Assembly (NCBI GenBank): GCA_041658705.1
Contig: JBAZZT010000001.1
Coordinates: forward strand, 124,001-188,000
Reading direction: 5' to 3'
Length of the DNA stretch: 64,000 bases
Source of the DNA: CAIKNB01 sp041658705
GTDB taxonomy: Bacteria > Patescibacteriota > Patescibacteriia > 2-12-FULL-60-25
Of this stretch, positions 50,788 to 59,520 are shown one piece after another. The position numbers were made by a program, and so were the translations under genes. Below the pieces are notes generated by a model. It made no database searches, was not told the DNA's origin, and saw only the letters and a program-made list of their open reading frames with translations. Positions within the stretch are counted from its first letter, which is position 1, and each line of letters opens with the position of its first letter.

Positions 50788-51477
50788 ATGAATAAATATA
50801 CAAAACAAAGGGTGTTACCGAGATTAATTATAGGAATACTGTTCTTTATCTTGATGTTTGTCTTTGCATATTTATCTTTTGCCTCCATCTACTCACATTC
50901 AACTAATTATTACTGGATTTTGCTGGAATTTATATCTTTGTTTCTTGCTTATAAAACTTTAAATCCTGCGTCCAATTTTATTCAGGGTGCGGTTGGAGAA
51001 AAGAAAGTGGGTGAGCTTCTCGCTAAACTCCCTGGGCACATCAATGTCCTAAAGAATCTCTGCCTTAATAAATTTGGAAACATTGATTTTTTGGTCGTGG
51101 ACTCTCAAGGCATTGCTGTGATTGAGGTTAAATCGCATTGGGGCAGAGTATTTTTTGTAGATGGTCGATTGAGAAGATATGGTAAAGAGTTCGAAAAAGA
51201 TTTTATAAAACAAGTTTGTAGCCAGGCCCATGATATTCAAAAAGTTTTGAAGCAGGATCTCGGATTAAAGATTCCTGTTCCTGTGCAGCCCTTTATCGTC
51301 TTTTCAAGTTCCAAGGCGAAAATGAGATTCGGCATGAAACCGTTGTCAGGAACGAATGTGATGGTCGTAAAATCCGATTGGATCAATAACGCGATTTTGC
51401 GCCGGAACGGGTATTACCAGAACCAAGAACAAGTTGAACGAATAACCGGATATCTCAAACAGTACTGTAAACCATAA
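50788..51477 (+). CDS. Membrane-anchored NERD-domain protein
   Basis: 229 aa. Two N-terminal membrane helices (about 12-33 and 40-58) precede a NERD (nuclease-related) domain: GAVGEKKVGELLAKL, NIDFLVVDSQGIAVIEVKSH. The D-(x)n-E-x-K triad resembles the active site of restriction-type nucleases. The role of NERD proteins is not settled; DNA handling at the membrane is a common guess. No close partner gene. Confidence 0.85.
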   Translation: MNKYTKQRVLPRLIIGILFFILMFVFAYLSFASIYSHSTNYYWILLEFISLFLAYKTLNPASNFIQGAVGEKKVGELLAKLPGHINVLKNLCLNKFGNIDFLVVDSQGIAVIEVKSHWGRVFFVDGRLRRYGKEFEKDFIKQVCSQAHDIQKVLKQDLGLKIPVPVQPFIVFSSSKAKMRFGMKPLSGTNVMVVKSDWINNAILRRNGYYQNQEQVERITGYLKQYCKP

Positions 51478-51519
51478 GGTCGCATTGCCATCTCCGTTCT
51501 ATTTTTGTACGCTAGGCAC

Positions 51520-53598
51520 ATGCTTAAGTGGGATGATCCCTCGACCTTTGTTCGGGGCGTGACGGCGCGGGAGCGGCGGGCTTTGGGTGCGCTTGGCGTC
51601 TCGACGGTAGGGGAGCTTTTGGATGTGATGCCGCGGCGGTATGACGATTATTCGCGTTTGCTCAAGATAAACCAGCTGACTTTGAACGAGCCGGTCACGC
51701 TCAAAGCCAAGATCAAGGAGATTAAGCAGGCGCCGACTTTTCGCCGCCGCTTCGTCATCATCAAAGCCGTGGTGTATGACGAGACGGGGGAGATCGGCGT
51801 GACTTGGTTCAATCAACCGTGGCTGCCCAAGCAGCTCAAGGCGGACGACGAGATTTATCTTTCCGGCAGCGTCACGCAGCGCCCGCGCTTCGGCCGCGGC
51901 TTTACTTCGCCGTTGTGGGAACCGGCCACGGCCGAGACTTTGGCCGCCGGCAACATCGCGCCGGTTTATCCGTTGAGCGGTCCGCTGACGCAGAAGACCA
52001 TCCGCAAAGTCATGCGCGCGGCGTTGGACGAAGCGGAATTTCCGGATGAATGGTTGGAGGGCAAAATCCTTGAGCGCCTCGATTTGCCGCAGCTGCCGCA
52101 AGCTTATCGCGACGTGCATCATCCCGAATCTTTGGAGCAAGCCGAGCGGGGCAGACGGCGTTTTGCTTTCGGCGAACTCTTTTTATACCAACTCGCGTTG
52201 CGTTTGGCGCGTCTGGAGGCTGATACCGCCGGGGCGCCGGCCATCAAATTCGACGAGCCCTTCGCCAAAAAATTCGCCGCCAGTTTGCCTTTCGAGCTTA
52301 CGGCGGATCAGAAAAAATCGGTTTGGGCGGCGGTCAAGGATTTGGAATCTCCGCGTCCCATGCGGCGACTTTTGCAGGGCGACGTGGGGAGCGGCAAGAC
52401 CGTGGTGGCGGCGATGCTGGCGGCGCTGGTCTTCAGGACCGACGCTTCGGCTGCGCTCATGGCGCCGACCGACATCCTGGCCAAGCAGCATGCGGCGACA
52501 TTGCGCCGCTTCCTCGAGCCGCACCAGATCCCGGTCATGCTTTTGACTTCAAACTCACGCATCCTCTTCGGCGGCGGCGAGGAACATGTCTTTTCCGCCG
52601 ACGAAGCGCGCGAGCGTTTGGCGCGGGGACGCATCGTGGCGGTGGGCACGCATGCTTTGCTTGAGCGTGGCCAAGCGCCGCCTGATTTGGCGCTGGCGGT
52701 GGTGGATGAGCAACACCGTTTCGGCGTGGCGCAACGTGAGGCGCTTTTGGTCGCTTCAAGACCAGACGGCAAAGTGCCGCATCTCCTATCCATGAGCGCG
52801 ACGCCTATCCCGCGTTCGTTGGCGCTGACTTTTTTGGGCGACCTCGAAGTCTCGGTCATCCGCGAAAAACCCAAAGGCCGCCCGCGCATCCTGACGCGTT
52901 TATGCCAGGGCGAAGAGGGGAGGCATGAGGCGTATTCGCGAATCATGGACGAGGCGGCGCTGGGGCATCGGACTTTCGTGGTCTGCCCGCTCATCGATCC
53001 GTCGGACAAGTTGGGCGTCAAGAGCGTCGAGGCCGAAGCCGAGCGGTTGCAAAAGGGACCGTTGCGCGGTTTGCGCATCGGCGTGCTGCACGGCAGATTG
53101 CCGGCCAAAGACAAAGACGAACGCATGCGCGAGTTCGTGAGCGGCGCTATCGATGTGCTCGTGGCTACGACCGTGATTGAAGTCGGCGTGGACGTGCCGC
53201 AAGCCACGGTCATGCTGATAGAAGGCGCGGAGCGGTTTGGTCTGGCGCAACTGCACCAATTGCGCGGCCGCGTGGGGCGTTCCAATCTCCAATCCTATTG
53301 CCTGCTCGCGGCAAGCGAAGATGCGGGAGTGGGGGAACGCCTGCGCGTCTTGGAACGCACAGACGATGGTTTCGAAGTCGCGGAAGCTGATCTTAAATTG
53401 CGCGGCGCCGGCAACATCCTGGGCACAGAACAAAGCGGCGCACCCATCTTCAAGACCGCGCGGCCGGATGATTTAGTCCTCATGGCTGCGGCGCGGGAAG
53501 TCTCGAAGGAAATTTTGGACGGCGACGCGGAACTCGAAAAACATCAAGATATCCGTCGTCGCATTCTGGAGTTAAGAGAGACGACGCATCGGGAATAA
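51520..53598 (+). CDS. recG: ATP-dependent DNA helicase RecG
   Basis: 692 aa from ATG 51520, the usual RecG length. N-terminal wedge/OB domain (LNEPVTLKAKIKEI) is followed by helicase motifs GDVGSGKTVVA, VVDEQHRFG (DEQH), SATPIPR, then TTVIEVGVDVPQAT and QLRGRVGRS, ending with the TRG motif region (LKLRGAGNILGTEQSG). It rescues stalled forks by branch migration. Overlapping minus-strand frames are shadows. Confidence 0.96.
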   Translation: MLKWDDPSTFVRGVTARERRALGALGVSTVGELLDVMPRRYDDYSRLLKINQLTLNEPVTLKAKIKEIKQAPTFRRRFVIIKAVVYDETGEIGVTWFNQPWLPKQLKADDEIYLSGSVTQRPRFGRGFTSPLWEPATAETLAAGNIAPVYPLSGPLTQKTIRKVMRAALDEAEFPDEWLEGKILERLDLPQLPQAYRDVHHPESLEQAERGRRRFAFGELFLYQLALRLARLEADTAGAPAIKFDEPFAKKFAASLPFELTADQKKSVWAAVKDLESPRPMRRLLQGDVGSGKTVVAAMLAALVFRTDASAALMAPTDILAKQHAATLRRFLEPHQIPVMLLTSNSRILFGGGEEHVFSADEARERLARGRIVAVGTHALLERGQAPPDLALAVVDEQHRFGVAQREALLVASRPDGKVPHLLSMSATPIPRSLALTFLGDLEVSVIREKPKGRPRILTRLCQGEEGRHEAYSRIMDEAALGHRTFVVCPLIDPSDKLGVKSVEAEAERLQKGPLRGLRIGVLHGRLPAKDKDERMREFVSGAIDVLVATTVIEVGVDVPQATVMLIEGAERFGLAQLHQLRGRVGRSNLQSYCLLAASEDAGVGERLRVLERTDDGFEVAEADLKLRGAGNILGTEQSGAPIFKTARPDDLVLMAAAREVSKEILDGDAELEKHQDIRRRILELRETTHRE

Positions 53599-53891
53599 AT
53601 CAAAAATCAGAGATCCCGCACCGCGCCACGTTCTACGTGGTCAAGTGCGGGATGACAAAAAACAACCCTGTCATTACCCGGTTCAACCACGTAGAACATG
53701 GCGCGGCCGGGTAATCCAGACCTTGAAAAACCCCCTGTCATTACCCGGTTCAACCGGGTAATCCAGAGAGAGAACAAATCCAAAGTGAATTTTTCTCTCT
53801 GGATCCCCCGCTTTCGCGGAGGATGACAGAGAGGGAGGCGGAGGATGACAGAGAGGGAGAAGCGGAGGATGACAGAGGGGGGGGTGCTTTT
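53599..53891. repeat. Repeat block between recG and radA
   Basis: Contains a CCGCGCCACGTTCTACGTGG-type stem, two tandem GTCATTACCCGGTTCAACC units (53671 and 53731), each closed by its inverse GGGTAATCCAGA, and CCGCTTTCGCGGAGGATGAC. A GGAGGATGACAGAGAGGGAG tandem follows up to radA. No gene is seen. Confidence 0.7.
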
Positions 53892-55256
53892 TTAAATGAC
53901 CCCCGCCTTCTGCAACGCTTCATATAGCGTGGCAGCTGGGACGACCTCCATGCCCGTCGGAGCATTTTTGTCTTGTCTTTTGGGGATGATGGCGCGCTTG
54001 AAACCAAGTCGCGCGGCTTCTTTGAGGCGCAATTCCGGCATACCGACTGGGCGTAGCTCGCCGGCTAGGCCGATTTCGCCGATGAAGATGGTTTTGGCTT
54101 CCAGCGCTGCATTCTTGACCGCGCTGGCGATGGCCGCGGCGAGCGCCAGATCCACGCTGGGGTCGCGCGCATCTATCCCGCCCGCGGCGTTGGCGTAGAC
54201 GTCTTTGTCCAGTGCGTTCACTCCGGCGCGGCGCGCCAGCACGGCGAGCAGCATGCCGAGACGCGCGTTGTCGATGCCGGTGGCACGGCGTAGCGGCGTG
54301 CCGTAGCCCGCGGAAGAGATGAGCGCTTGCACTTCGATGAGCATGGGACGATGGCCTTCGATCAAGCAGGCCACGGCCGAGCCCGGGACATCCTGCGCGC
54401 GGTCGCGCAACAGCTCGCTCGACGGATCCTCGACCGGTTCAAGTCCGCGTTCGGTCATGGCGAACAGCGCAGTCTCATCCGTCGGTCCGAAGCGGTGCTT
54501 GAGCACGCGCAGAATTCGATAACGATGTTCGCGGTCGCCCTCGAGATACAACACCGTGTCCACCATGTGTTCGAGCATGCGCGGACCGGCCACGTCGCCG
54601 TCTTTGGTGACCTGTCCCACGAGCAAAACCGGCGCATGCGTGCGCTTGGCCGCCTCGGTCAAGAGCGCGGCTCCGGCTTTGACCTGCGACACGCTGCCCG
54701 GTTCGCCGGTGGCTTGAGGCGCGCGCACGGTCTGCACCGAATCGACGATCAGCAGGTCTGGTTTTTCGCTGGCCAGCGTAGCCGCGATGGCCGCCGCGTC
54801 AGTCTCATCCAGATAAACCAGACCGGCGGGCAGGGGATCGGCCAAACGCGACAAGCGCTTGTGGACTTGCGCCGGTGATTCTTCGCCCGTGACATAAATC
54901 ACTTTTTTTCCGTTCTTGGCCAACGCCAGTGCGGCTTGGGCGATCAAAGTTGATTTGCCGATGCCTGGCTCGCCGGCGATCAGCGTCACCGATCCACCTA
55001 CCAGCCCGCCGCCCAAGACCAGGTCGAGCGCCGGCAAAAGCGTACTCGCGACCTTGCCGCGGCTCGCCGTCTCTTGCCCGAAACTTTGCAATTTCCCAGC
55101 CTTGGCCGAGAATTTGGAATTTGGAATTTGGAATTTGGAATCCGCTCCTTCCTCATCTTCCTTCAAGCTTCCCCAAGCGCCGCATTCCAAGCAGCGGCCG
55201 GTCCATTTGAGGGATTGCGCGCCGCATTTGGCGCAAGCGTAGGGTTGTGTCGTCAT
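53892..55256 (-). CDS. radA: DNA repair protein RadA
   Basis: 454 aa. N-terminal zinc finger CAKCGAQSLKWTGRCLECGAW, Walker A GEPGIGKST, the RadA KHRFG motif (LKHRFGPTDETALF, a KNRFG variant) and a Lon-like C-terminal domain (SVDLALAAAIASAV, IGEIGLAGELRPVG). RadA is a RecA-related branch-migration helicase needed in recombination and transformation. Between zinc finger and ATPase, SKFQIPNSKFSAKAG is encoded by a GGAATTTGGAATTTGGAATT microrepeat (about 55108-55141), an in-frame repeat insertion. Divergent from the pilin-peptidase gene. Confidence 0.95.
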   Translation of the reverse strand: MTTQPYACAKCGAQSLKWTGRCLECGAWGSLKEDEEGADSKFQIPNSKFSAKAGKLQSFGQETASRGKVASTLLPALDLVLGGGLVGGSVTLIAGEPGIGKSTLIAQAALALAKNGKKVIYVTGEESPAQVHKRLSRLADPLPAGLVYLDETDAAAIAATLASEKPDLLIVDSVQTVRAPQATGEPGSVSQVKAGAALLTEAAKRTHAPVLLVGQVTKDGDVAGPRMLEHMVDTVLYLEGDREHRYRILRVLKHRFGPTDETALFAMTERGLEPVEDPSSELLRDRAQDVPGSAVACLIEGHRPMLIEVQALISSAGYGTPLRRATGIDNARLGMLLAVLARRAGVNALDKDVYANAAGGIDARDPSVDLALAAAIASAVKNAALEAKTIFIGEIGLAGELRPVGMPELRLKEAARLGFKRAIIPKRQDKNAPTGMEVVPAATLYEALQKAGVI

Positions 55257-55288
55257 ATCCGTTTAATATGGTAAAATTACTCCATAGG

Positions 55289-56776
55289 ATGAAAAACTCA
55301 AAATCCCGCTTCAGATTTTTGTCCAGACGCTCATGGATCGGCGTTTTGGCGTTGTGCGCGGGCGCCATCTTCATCTTCCCGCATCTCCAGGCACAAGCGG
55401 CTTATTTCATCCCCAAGCTGGCCAGCTTGCCGTCGCTTGATTTGAGCAAGTATCCGATCGTGCAACAAGGCAAGACCCTGTCGATCCCGTTCCTGGCGAT
55501 TTTCATCAGCGAAATCTATCGTCTGGCGCTGGGCGTCGGCATCATCGCCGCGGCCGTCATGCTGGTGTGGGGCGGGTTCAGGTATATCGTGGGTTCGACT
55601 TTGTCCGACGTGACGCGGGCCAAACAAATCATCACCGACGCGATTGTGGGTTTGGTGCTGCTCTTCTGCGGCTACGCCCTGTTGCAGATTCTGAATCCGC
55701 AACTCACCAACCTCAAGCCGTTGCAGATCGAACAAATCAGTCCGCACGTCTTGGCCATCATGGCTGCTGGCGATACCACGCCCGCAGATGTGGATACCAA
55801 AAATATTCCCAAAGCTAATAAAGTCCTGGGTCCGTCGGCGCTGCAAAAAATCGTTCCCGAAGTGAATAAAGGCGGAACGGCGGCAGCGGCGCCTGTGCCA
55901 GAGGGGCCGACGTCCCAGGCAGGAGGAGCGCCAGCGCCTGAAGGTGGGGCGATTCAGGGAGGCGATATACCGAAGGGCAGCACGGCCGGAGAGGGCAAGA
56001 CGCCGATACCTTGGGGCGTCACGGATAAATACGGCAACGAAGGTTGTGCTTCAAGTCCATACACTTACACCACGACTAGAGCTAAGTGCGGTTCAAAGGA
56101 AGATTGCGCCAACAAATATTGTACTCAAGATTCAAACGAGCTGCCGGACAACTTTCCGGACGTCACCAAGCTCGCGAATTTCGCGGAATTCCCCGGAGCG
56201 AAACGGGCGGTGGGCGCTGTGAAAACCGACGAGGCGCGAGCACAAATCGAGCAGTTTGGGATTTTTCTATCCGGCCGACCATGCTTTCCTAAATGTAAAC
56301 TTTCAGGACAGGGGGCGTATGCGCCGGAAGGGATTTTCTTGCGGCCTGAAGTCAAAGCGGCACTGCTCAAAGCAGGGCAGATCGCCAAATCCAAAGGCTA
56401 TTATCTGCGCATCGTGGACGCCGGCCGTACATTTGCGTTGCATAAAATGGCATTTTGCCAACGGGTCAAATCCGGATCATTGGGCGGGTTAACGCCGCCC
56501 GGAGGTTCGCCCCACAACTCCGGAGTCGCGGTCGATGTCATGCTGTCCAAACTCGATGGCGATTACGAAATGCCGCTTACCCCGGTCGGTTTGAACCAGC
56601 AGGTGGAAGTCGCCAAGTCTTTAGGCGTGAACAACGTTTTTATCTTGCAAGACATCATGGCCCAGGCCGGTTTCCGCCGCATGTGCCAAGAGCTGTGGCA
56701 CTTCGACTACGGTGGAGTGTACGGCCTCGACTGCTTCCGTTGCGTCTTCCCGCCCACGCCGGAAAGGAAAAAATAG
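55289..56776 (+). CDS. VirB2/TrbC-like pilin fused to a LAS-family peptidoglycan peptidase
   Basis: 495 aa from ATG 55289. A signal peptide (to about AQAAY) leads to two membrane helices separated by a short basic loop (IYRLALGVGIIAAAVMLVWG, then KQIITDAIVGLVLLFCGYAL), the layout of VirB2/TrbC-type pilins. A Gly/Ala/Pro linker and a C-terminal LAS-type D,D-peptidase domain follow: SPHNSGVAVDV (His409, Asp416) and ELWHFDY (His471), the zinc ligands of VanY/VanX-type peptidases. The domain has six or more cysteines (CASSPY, CGSKEDC, CFPKCK). The protein probably cuts peptidoglycan where an envelope structure passes through. GTG 55247 and ATG 55268 are possible but less likely starts. Confidence 0.8.
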   Translation: MKNSKSRFRFLSRRSWIGVLALCAGAIFIFPHLQAQAAYFIPKLASLPSLDLSKYPIVQQGKTLSIPFLAIFISEIYRLALGVGIIAAAVMLVWGGFRYIVGSTLSDVTRAKQIITDAIVGLVLLFCGYALLQILNPQLTNLKPLQIEQISPHVLAIMAAGDTTPADVDTKNIPKANKVLGPSALQKIVPEVNKGGTAAAAPVPEGPTSQAGGAPAPEGGAIQGGDIPKGSTAGEGKTPIPWGVTDKYGNEGCASSPYTYTTTRAKCGSKEDCANKYCTQDSNELPDNFPDVTKLANFAEFPGAKRAVGAVKTDEARAQIEQFGIFLSGRPCFPKCKLSGQGAYAPEGIFLRPEVKAALLKAGQIAKSKGYYLRIVDAGRTFALHKMAFCQRVKSGSLGGLTPPGGSPHNSGVAVDVMLSKLDGDYEMPLTPVGLNQQVEVAKSLGVNNVFILQDIMAQAGFRRMCQELWHFDYGGVYGLDCFRCVFPPTPERKK

Positions 56777-56963
56777 CTAGCTAGAAGGTAGAGAGTAGAG
56801 GGTAGAGGATAGCCAAAAAAATAAAGTGTCATTCTTGAGGCCGTCTGACGGCCGAAGAATCTTCCAATTCCTTAAGGTATAGGAAGATCCTTCGCTGCGC
56901 TCGAGGATGACATTTTTTTTATTCCGGCTACCCTCTACTCTCTACCTTCTATTTTCTATTCTT
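56777..56963. repeat. Repeat block between the pilin-peptidase and pilin-FGE genes
   Basis: GTAGAGAGTAGAGGGTAGAGG microrepeat and its inverse CTACCCTCTACTCTC (56786-56815 and 56926-56955) enclose a hairpin CGTCTGACGGCCG and a CTGCGCTCGAGGATGACAT repeat end. It separates convergent genes. Confidence 0.65.
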
Positions 56964-58712
56964 CTATTCCTGCAAACTCACGCAGCAGCGGAAGCCGTTG
57001 GCGTAATCGCGCCAGCCGGAGCCGGCAGCATGTGGTCCGCCGGCCGTGAATGTGCATTTGGGTTCAGCCTTGGTCTCGGCTTGGTGCGTGATCGGAGCCC
57101 AATAAAAACCGTTCCAGTTCCACGGTTTCGCTGCGCCAGTGACCTGCCCTTTGGCGATGCGCTGATCGGAAGTCATGTTGAAAAAATTATCTTTAATTGT
57201 ATATTCGGCGACGTTACCCGACATGTCGAAGACGCCCTCATCGGTCATACAATCCGGACGCTTGCCGCTGGTTTCAGATCCGTTCAGTCTATCGATCTCG
57301 GCTAATGCGGCTTTACGCAAATCCCCGTAAGTCTTACCAGTTTTAGGATAAGCGACTTGACTTAGCTTTGGATTGTTTTCGTTCAATATGCTTTCGCTGG
57401 CGATTTTTGGCCCGTAGGCGGCCAGTTTTCCCCAATCGGGCGAACCTTTAGCCGGAGTGTCATAGTTGCACGGGGCAGGTTTATCGCCGCCTTTTTTAGT
57501 GGCGTACCACCTAGGATCGTCCGGGTCATTGCCTGCGGTCACCCACAAGCCTACGATGAATTTTGGTCCATAGCCGTATGTGTTTGCGGCTTTTGGTCCC
57601 AAACACGTCCGCACCCATTCGGAATTGGTGCAGAGTCGTTTGCCGATTGAAGTGCAATACCATTCTGCTTCCCACTCATTCACTATGTACGGCTTCTCGC
57701 CTTTTCGGTTGGGCGCTTCGTACTGGTCGATGCAGAATGGTGCCACATGTTTTTTCGTCACCTGCTCATATTTTTCGCTGTAGGGGATACGTACCATCTC
57801 GCCAGGGCAAGCGTTTTGGTAGATGCGGTTGCCGTAGGGGTCGGTAGCTATTGCGCCTTGGGGCGTCGGTGGTGGAGTACCTGCGGCGCCTTCTAAAGGA
57901 GCTGCTGTTAGTGCTTGCGTAGGCGAACCGCCGGCTTCGGGCGTAGTGGGTGGCGGGATGGTTTTACCTGCGCGTTCCTCTGGCGCCGCTTCTTCTTCGT
58001 CCGAAATCGTCTTGCGCGCGAAGTCATCGGAGATTTTTTTGGCCAAAGTAGGATCGGATATGGCTTCGCCTTTGAGCATGCTGATGATGCTCAAGCCCGT
58101 GAGTTGCGGATTGACCAGGTTCAAAATGGTATAGGAAGAAAAGATGAGGATGAGGCCGATGATCGCATTCTTGATTTTTTGCTTGCCGGATTGGATGGAT
58201 TGCAGCGTGCCGCCCAAGACGTACAGAAATCCGCCGTAGACGATCATGATGGCCGCGGCGATGGTGGCCAGACCGATGGAGACTTTATAGATGGTCGAGA
58301 TGTATTCGCCGATGTTGGCTGATTTGACCAGTCCGCCAGCGGTGTTGGCTTTGGTGAAAGCGACGCCGATATCCGCGTTGAGTTTGGGTACGATCACGCC
58401 GCTCGAGTTGGCCGTTTTGCTGTAGCCCGTGGCATCGGACAGCACGCCGCACAACCCTCCTTGTTCGATCAAACGGCACTCACCCTCGCCCAGTTCGCCC
58501 TGGCAAGTGAGTCCGACCACGTCCGGATTCGTGGCGCCGAGCGTCTTCAGGTTTCCGCACGCGCCCGTGGTCTTGAGGCAAATCGTTTGGCTGGCGTTGT
58601 TCGGATCTTGGCATTTGCAGCAGGCGGCCAGGACCGTCCCGGTCGGCAAAAACACGGCCAGCAGGAGCAAAGCCGCCGCATATCGCACCGCGCGTCCTGT
58701 GGCCTGGCGCAT
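56964..58712 (-). CDS. VirB2/TrbC-like pilin fused to an FGE/SUMF1-type domain
   Basis: 582 aa from ATG 58712, one base after the stop of the upstream gene. A signal peptide (cleavage near VLAAC) leads to a cysteine-rich region (CCKCQDPN), then two pilin-like membrane helices (IYKVSIGLATIAAAIMIVYG and KIKNAIIGLILIFSSYTIL). The C-terminal part (about 320-580) is an FGE-sulfatase/C-lectin-like domain (WEAEWYCTSIGKRLCTNSEW, GVFDMSGNVAEYT, NGFRCC). Catalytic formylglycine formation is not assured; in many surface proteins the fold binds ligands. Same pilin-enzyme plan as its convergent neighbour. Confidence 0.8.
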   Translation of the reverse strand: MRQATGRAVRYAAALLLLAVFLPTGTVLAACCKCQDPNNASQTICLKTTGACGNLKTLGATNPDVVGLTCQGELGEGECRLIEQGGLCGVLSDATGYSKTANSSGVIVPKLNADIGVAFTKANTAGGLVKSANIGEYISTIYKVSIGLATIAAAIMIVYGGFLYVLGGTLQSIQSGKQKIKNAIIGLILIFSSYTILNLVNPQLTGLSIISMLKGEAISDPTLAKKISDDFARKTISDEEEAAPEERAGKTIPPPTTPEAGGSPTQALTAAPLEGAAGTPPPTPQGAIATDPYGNRIYQNACPGEMVRIPYSEKYEQVTKKHVAPFCIDQYEAPNRKGEKPYIVNEWEAEWYCTSIGKRLCTNSEWVRTCLGPKAANTYGYGPKFIVGLWVTAGNDPDDPRWYATKKGGDKPAPCNYDTPAKGSPDWGKLAAYGPKIASESILNENNPKLSQVAYPKTGKTYGDLRKAALAEIDRLNGSETSGKRPDCMTDEGVFDMSGNVAEYTIKDNFFNMTSDQRIAKGQVTGAAKPWNWNGFYWAPITHQAETKAEPKCTFTAGGPHAAGSGWRDYANGFRCCVSLQE

Positions 58713-58713
58713 A

Positions 58714-59397
58714 TCAAAGTTTGAGGTAAGCATCCAGCTCGTCTTGGATCTGTTGGCTCGTCACGTCGGCTCCGAAGGCCCGCGTCCCCACGAACAAGAT
58801 GGGCGTCGAAGTCACGCCGTCGCTTTGCGCCAGATCGGAGTCGCGCTTGATCAGATTCTTGGACGAAGGATTGAGGCGGCAATCGCTGGTGGCGCCGCGA
58901 TCGAGGTTGAGTTGCGAGACGATGGCGGAGATGAGGAATTCCGACGGGCGGTCGTTCATGAGCGCGTCGTGCGCGGACCAGAATTTTCCTTGCAGACCGG
59001 CGCAGTAAGCGAAGAGCGCCGCATCCAGCGCCTTGCCGTCGTCTTTGACCATGTCGCGCCAAATGTACCTGACCTTGCCGTTATATTTAGGCAGCAGCGT
59101 GGAAATGGTTTTTTCCAGCGTCTTGCAATTGACGCAGTAATAATCACCGAACAGGACGATCGAGGCGACCGAAGTCACGCTGCCGAAGCGCATCTGGTCG
59201 GCGGGGTAGAGCGCAGGCGGGCGGAGTTGCGACAGCGGGATGTTGGCCGGCACCGTGAAGTTGCGCAGCAAGACGGTCGGCGCGCCGGCCTTGAAAGTGT
59301 CGCGCGTGGTGAGCACCGCGCGGTAGACCAAAAACGAACTCAAGCCCAAGAAGATGAGCAGGATCAAGCCGAGGATCAAAGCGCGTTCACGGTTCAT
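58714..59397 (-). CDS. DsbA-like thiol-disulfide oxidoreductase
   Basis: 227 aa. One N-terminal membrane anchor (about 8-27), then a thioredoxin fold with the CVNC active site (DYYCVNCKTLE), the cis-proline loop TSTPILFVG and the helical insert typical of DsbA/BdbD. It should form disulfides in exported proteins. Next to the cysteine-rich pilin fusions it is a likely folding factor for them; stop and start of the next gene are one base apart. Confidence 0.88.
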   Translation of the reverse strand: MNRERALILGLILLIFLGLSSFLVYRAVLTTRDTFKAGAPTVLLRNFTVPANIPLSQLRPPALYPADQMRFGSVTSVASIVLFGDYYCVNCKTLEKTISTLLPKYNGKVRYIWRDMVKDDGKALDAALFAYCAGLQGKFWSAHDALMNDRPSEFLISAIVSQLNLDRGATSDCRLNPSSKNLIKRDSDLAQSDGVTSTPILFVGTRAFGADVTSQQIQDELDAYLKL

Positions 59398-59520
59398 AGG
59401 GGAATTAAGTAACTAGTATCTAGTAGCTGGTAGCTAGTAGCTGGTATGTCCGGAAAATACTAGCTACTAGCTACTAGATACCAGCTACTCGGTTTATCTA
59501 CCAGATACCAGCTACTTGGT
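59398..59520. repeat. TAGCTACTAG microrepeat hairpin
   Basis: GTATCTAGTAGCTGGTAGC units (59408-59445) and the inverse TAGCTACTAGCTACTAG (59460-59515). An imperfect stem of about 40 bp lies between two minus-strand genes. Confidence 0.7.
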
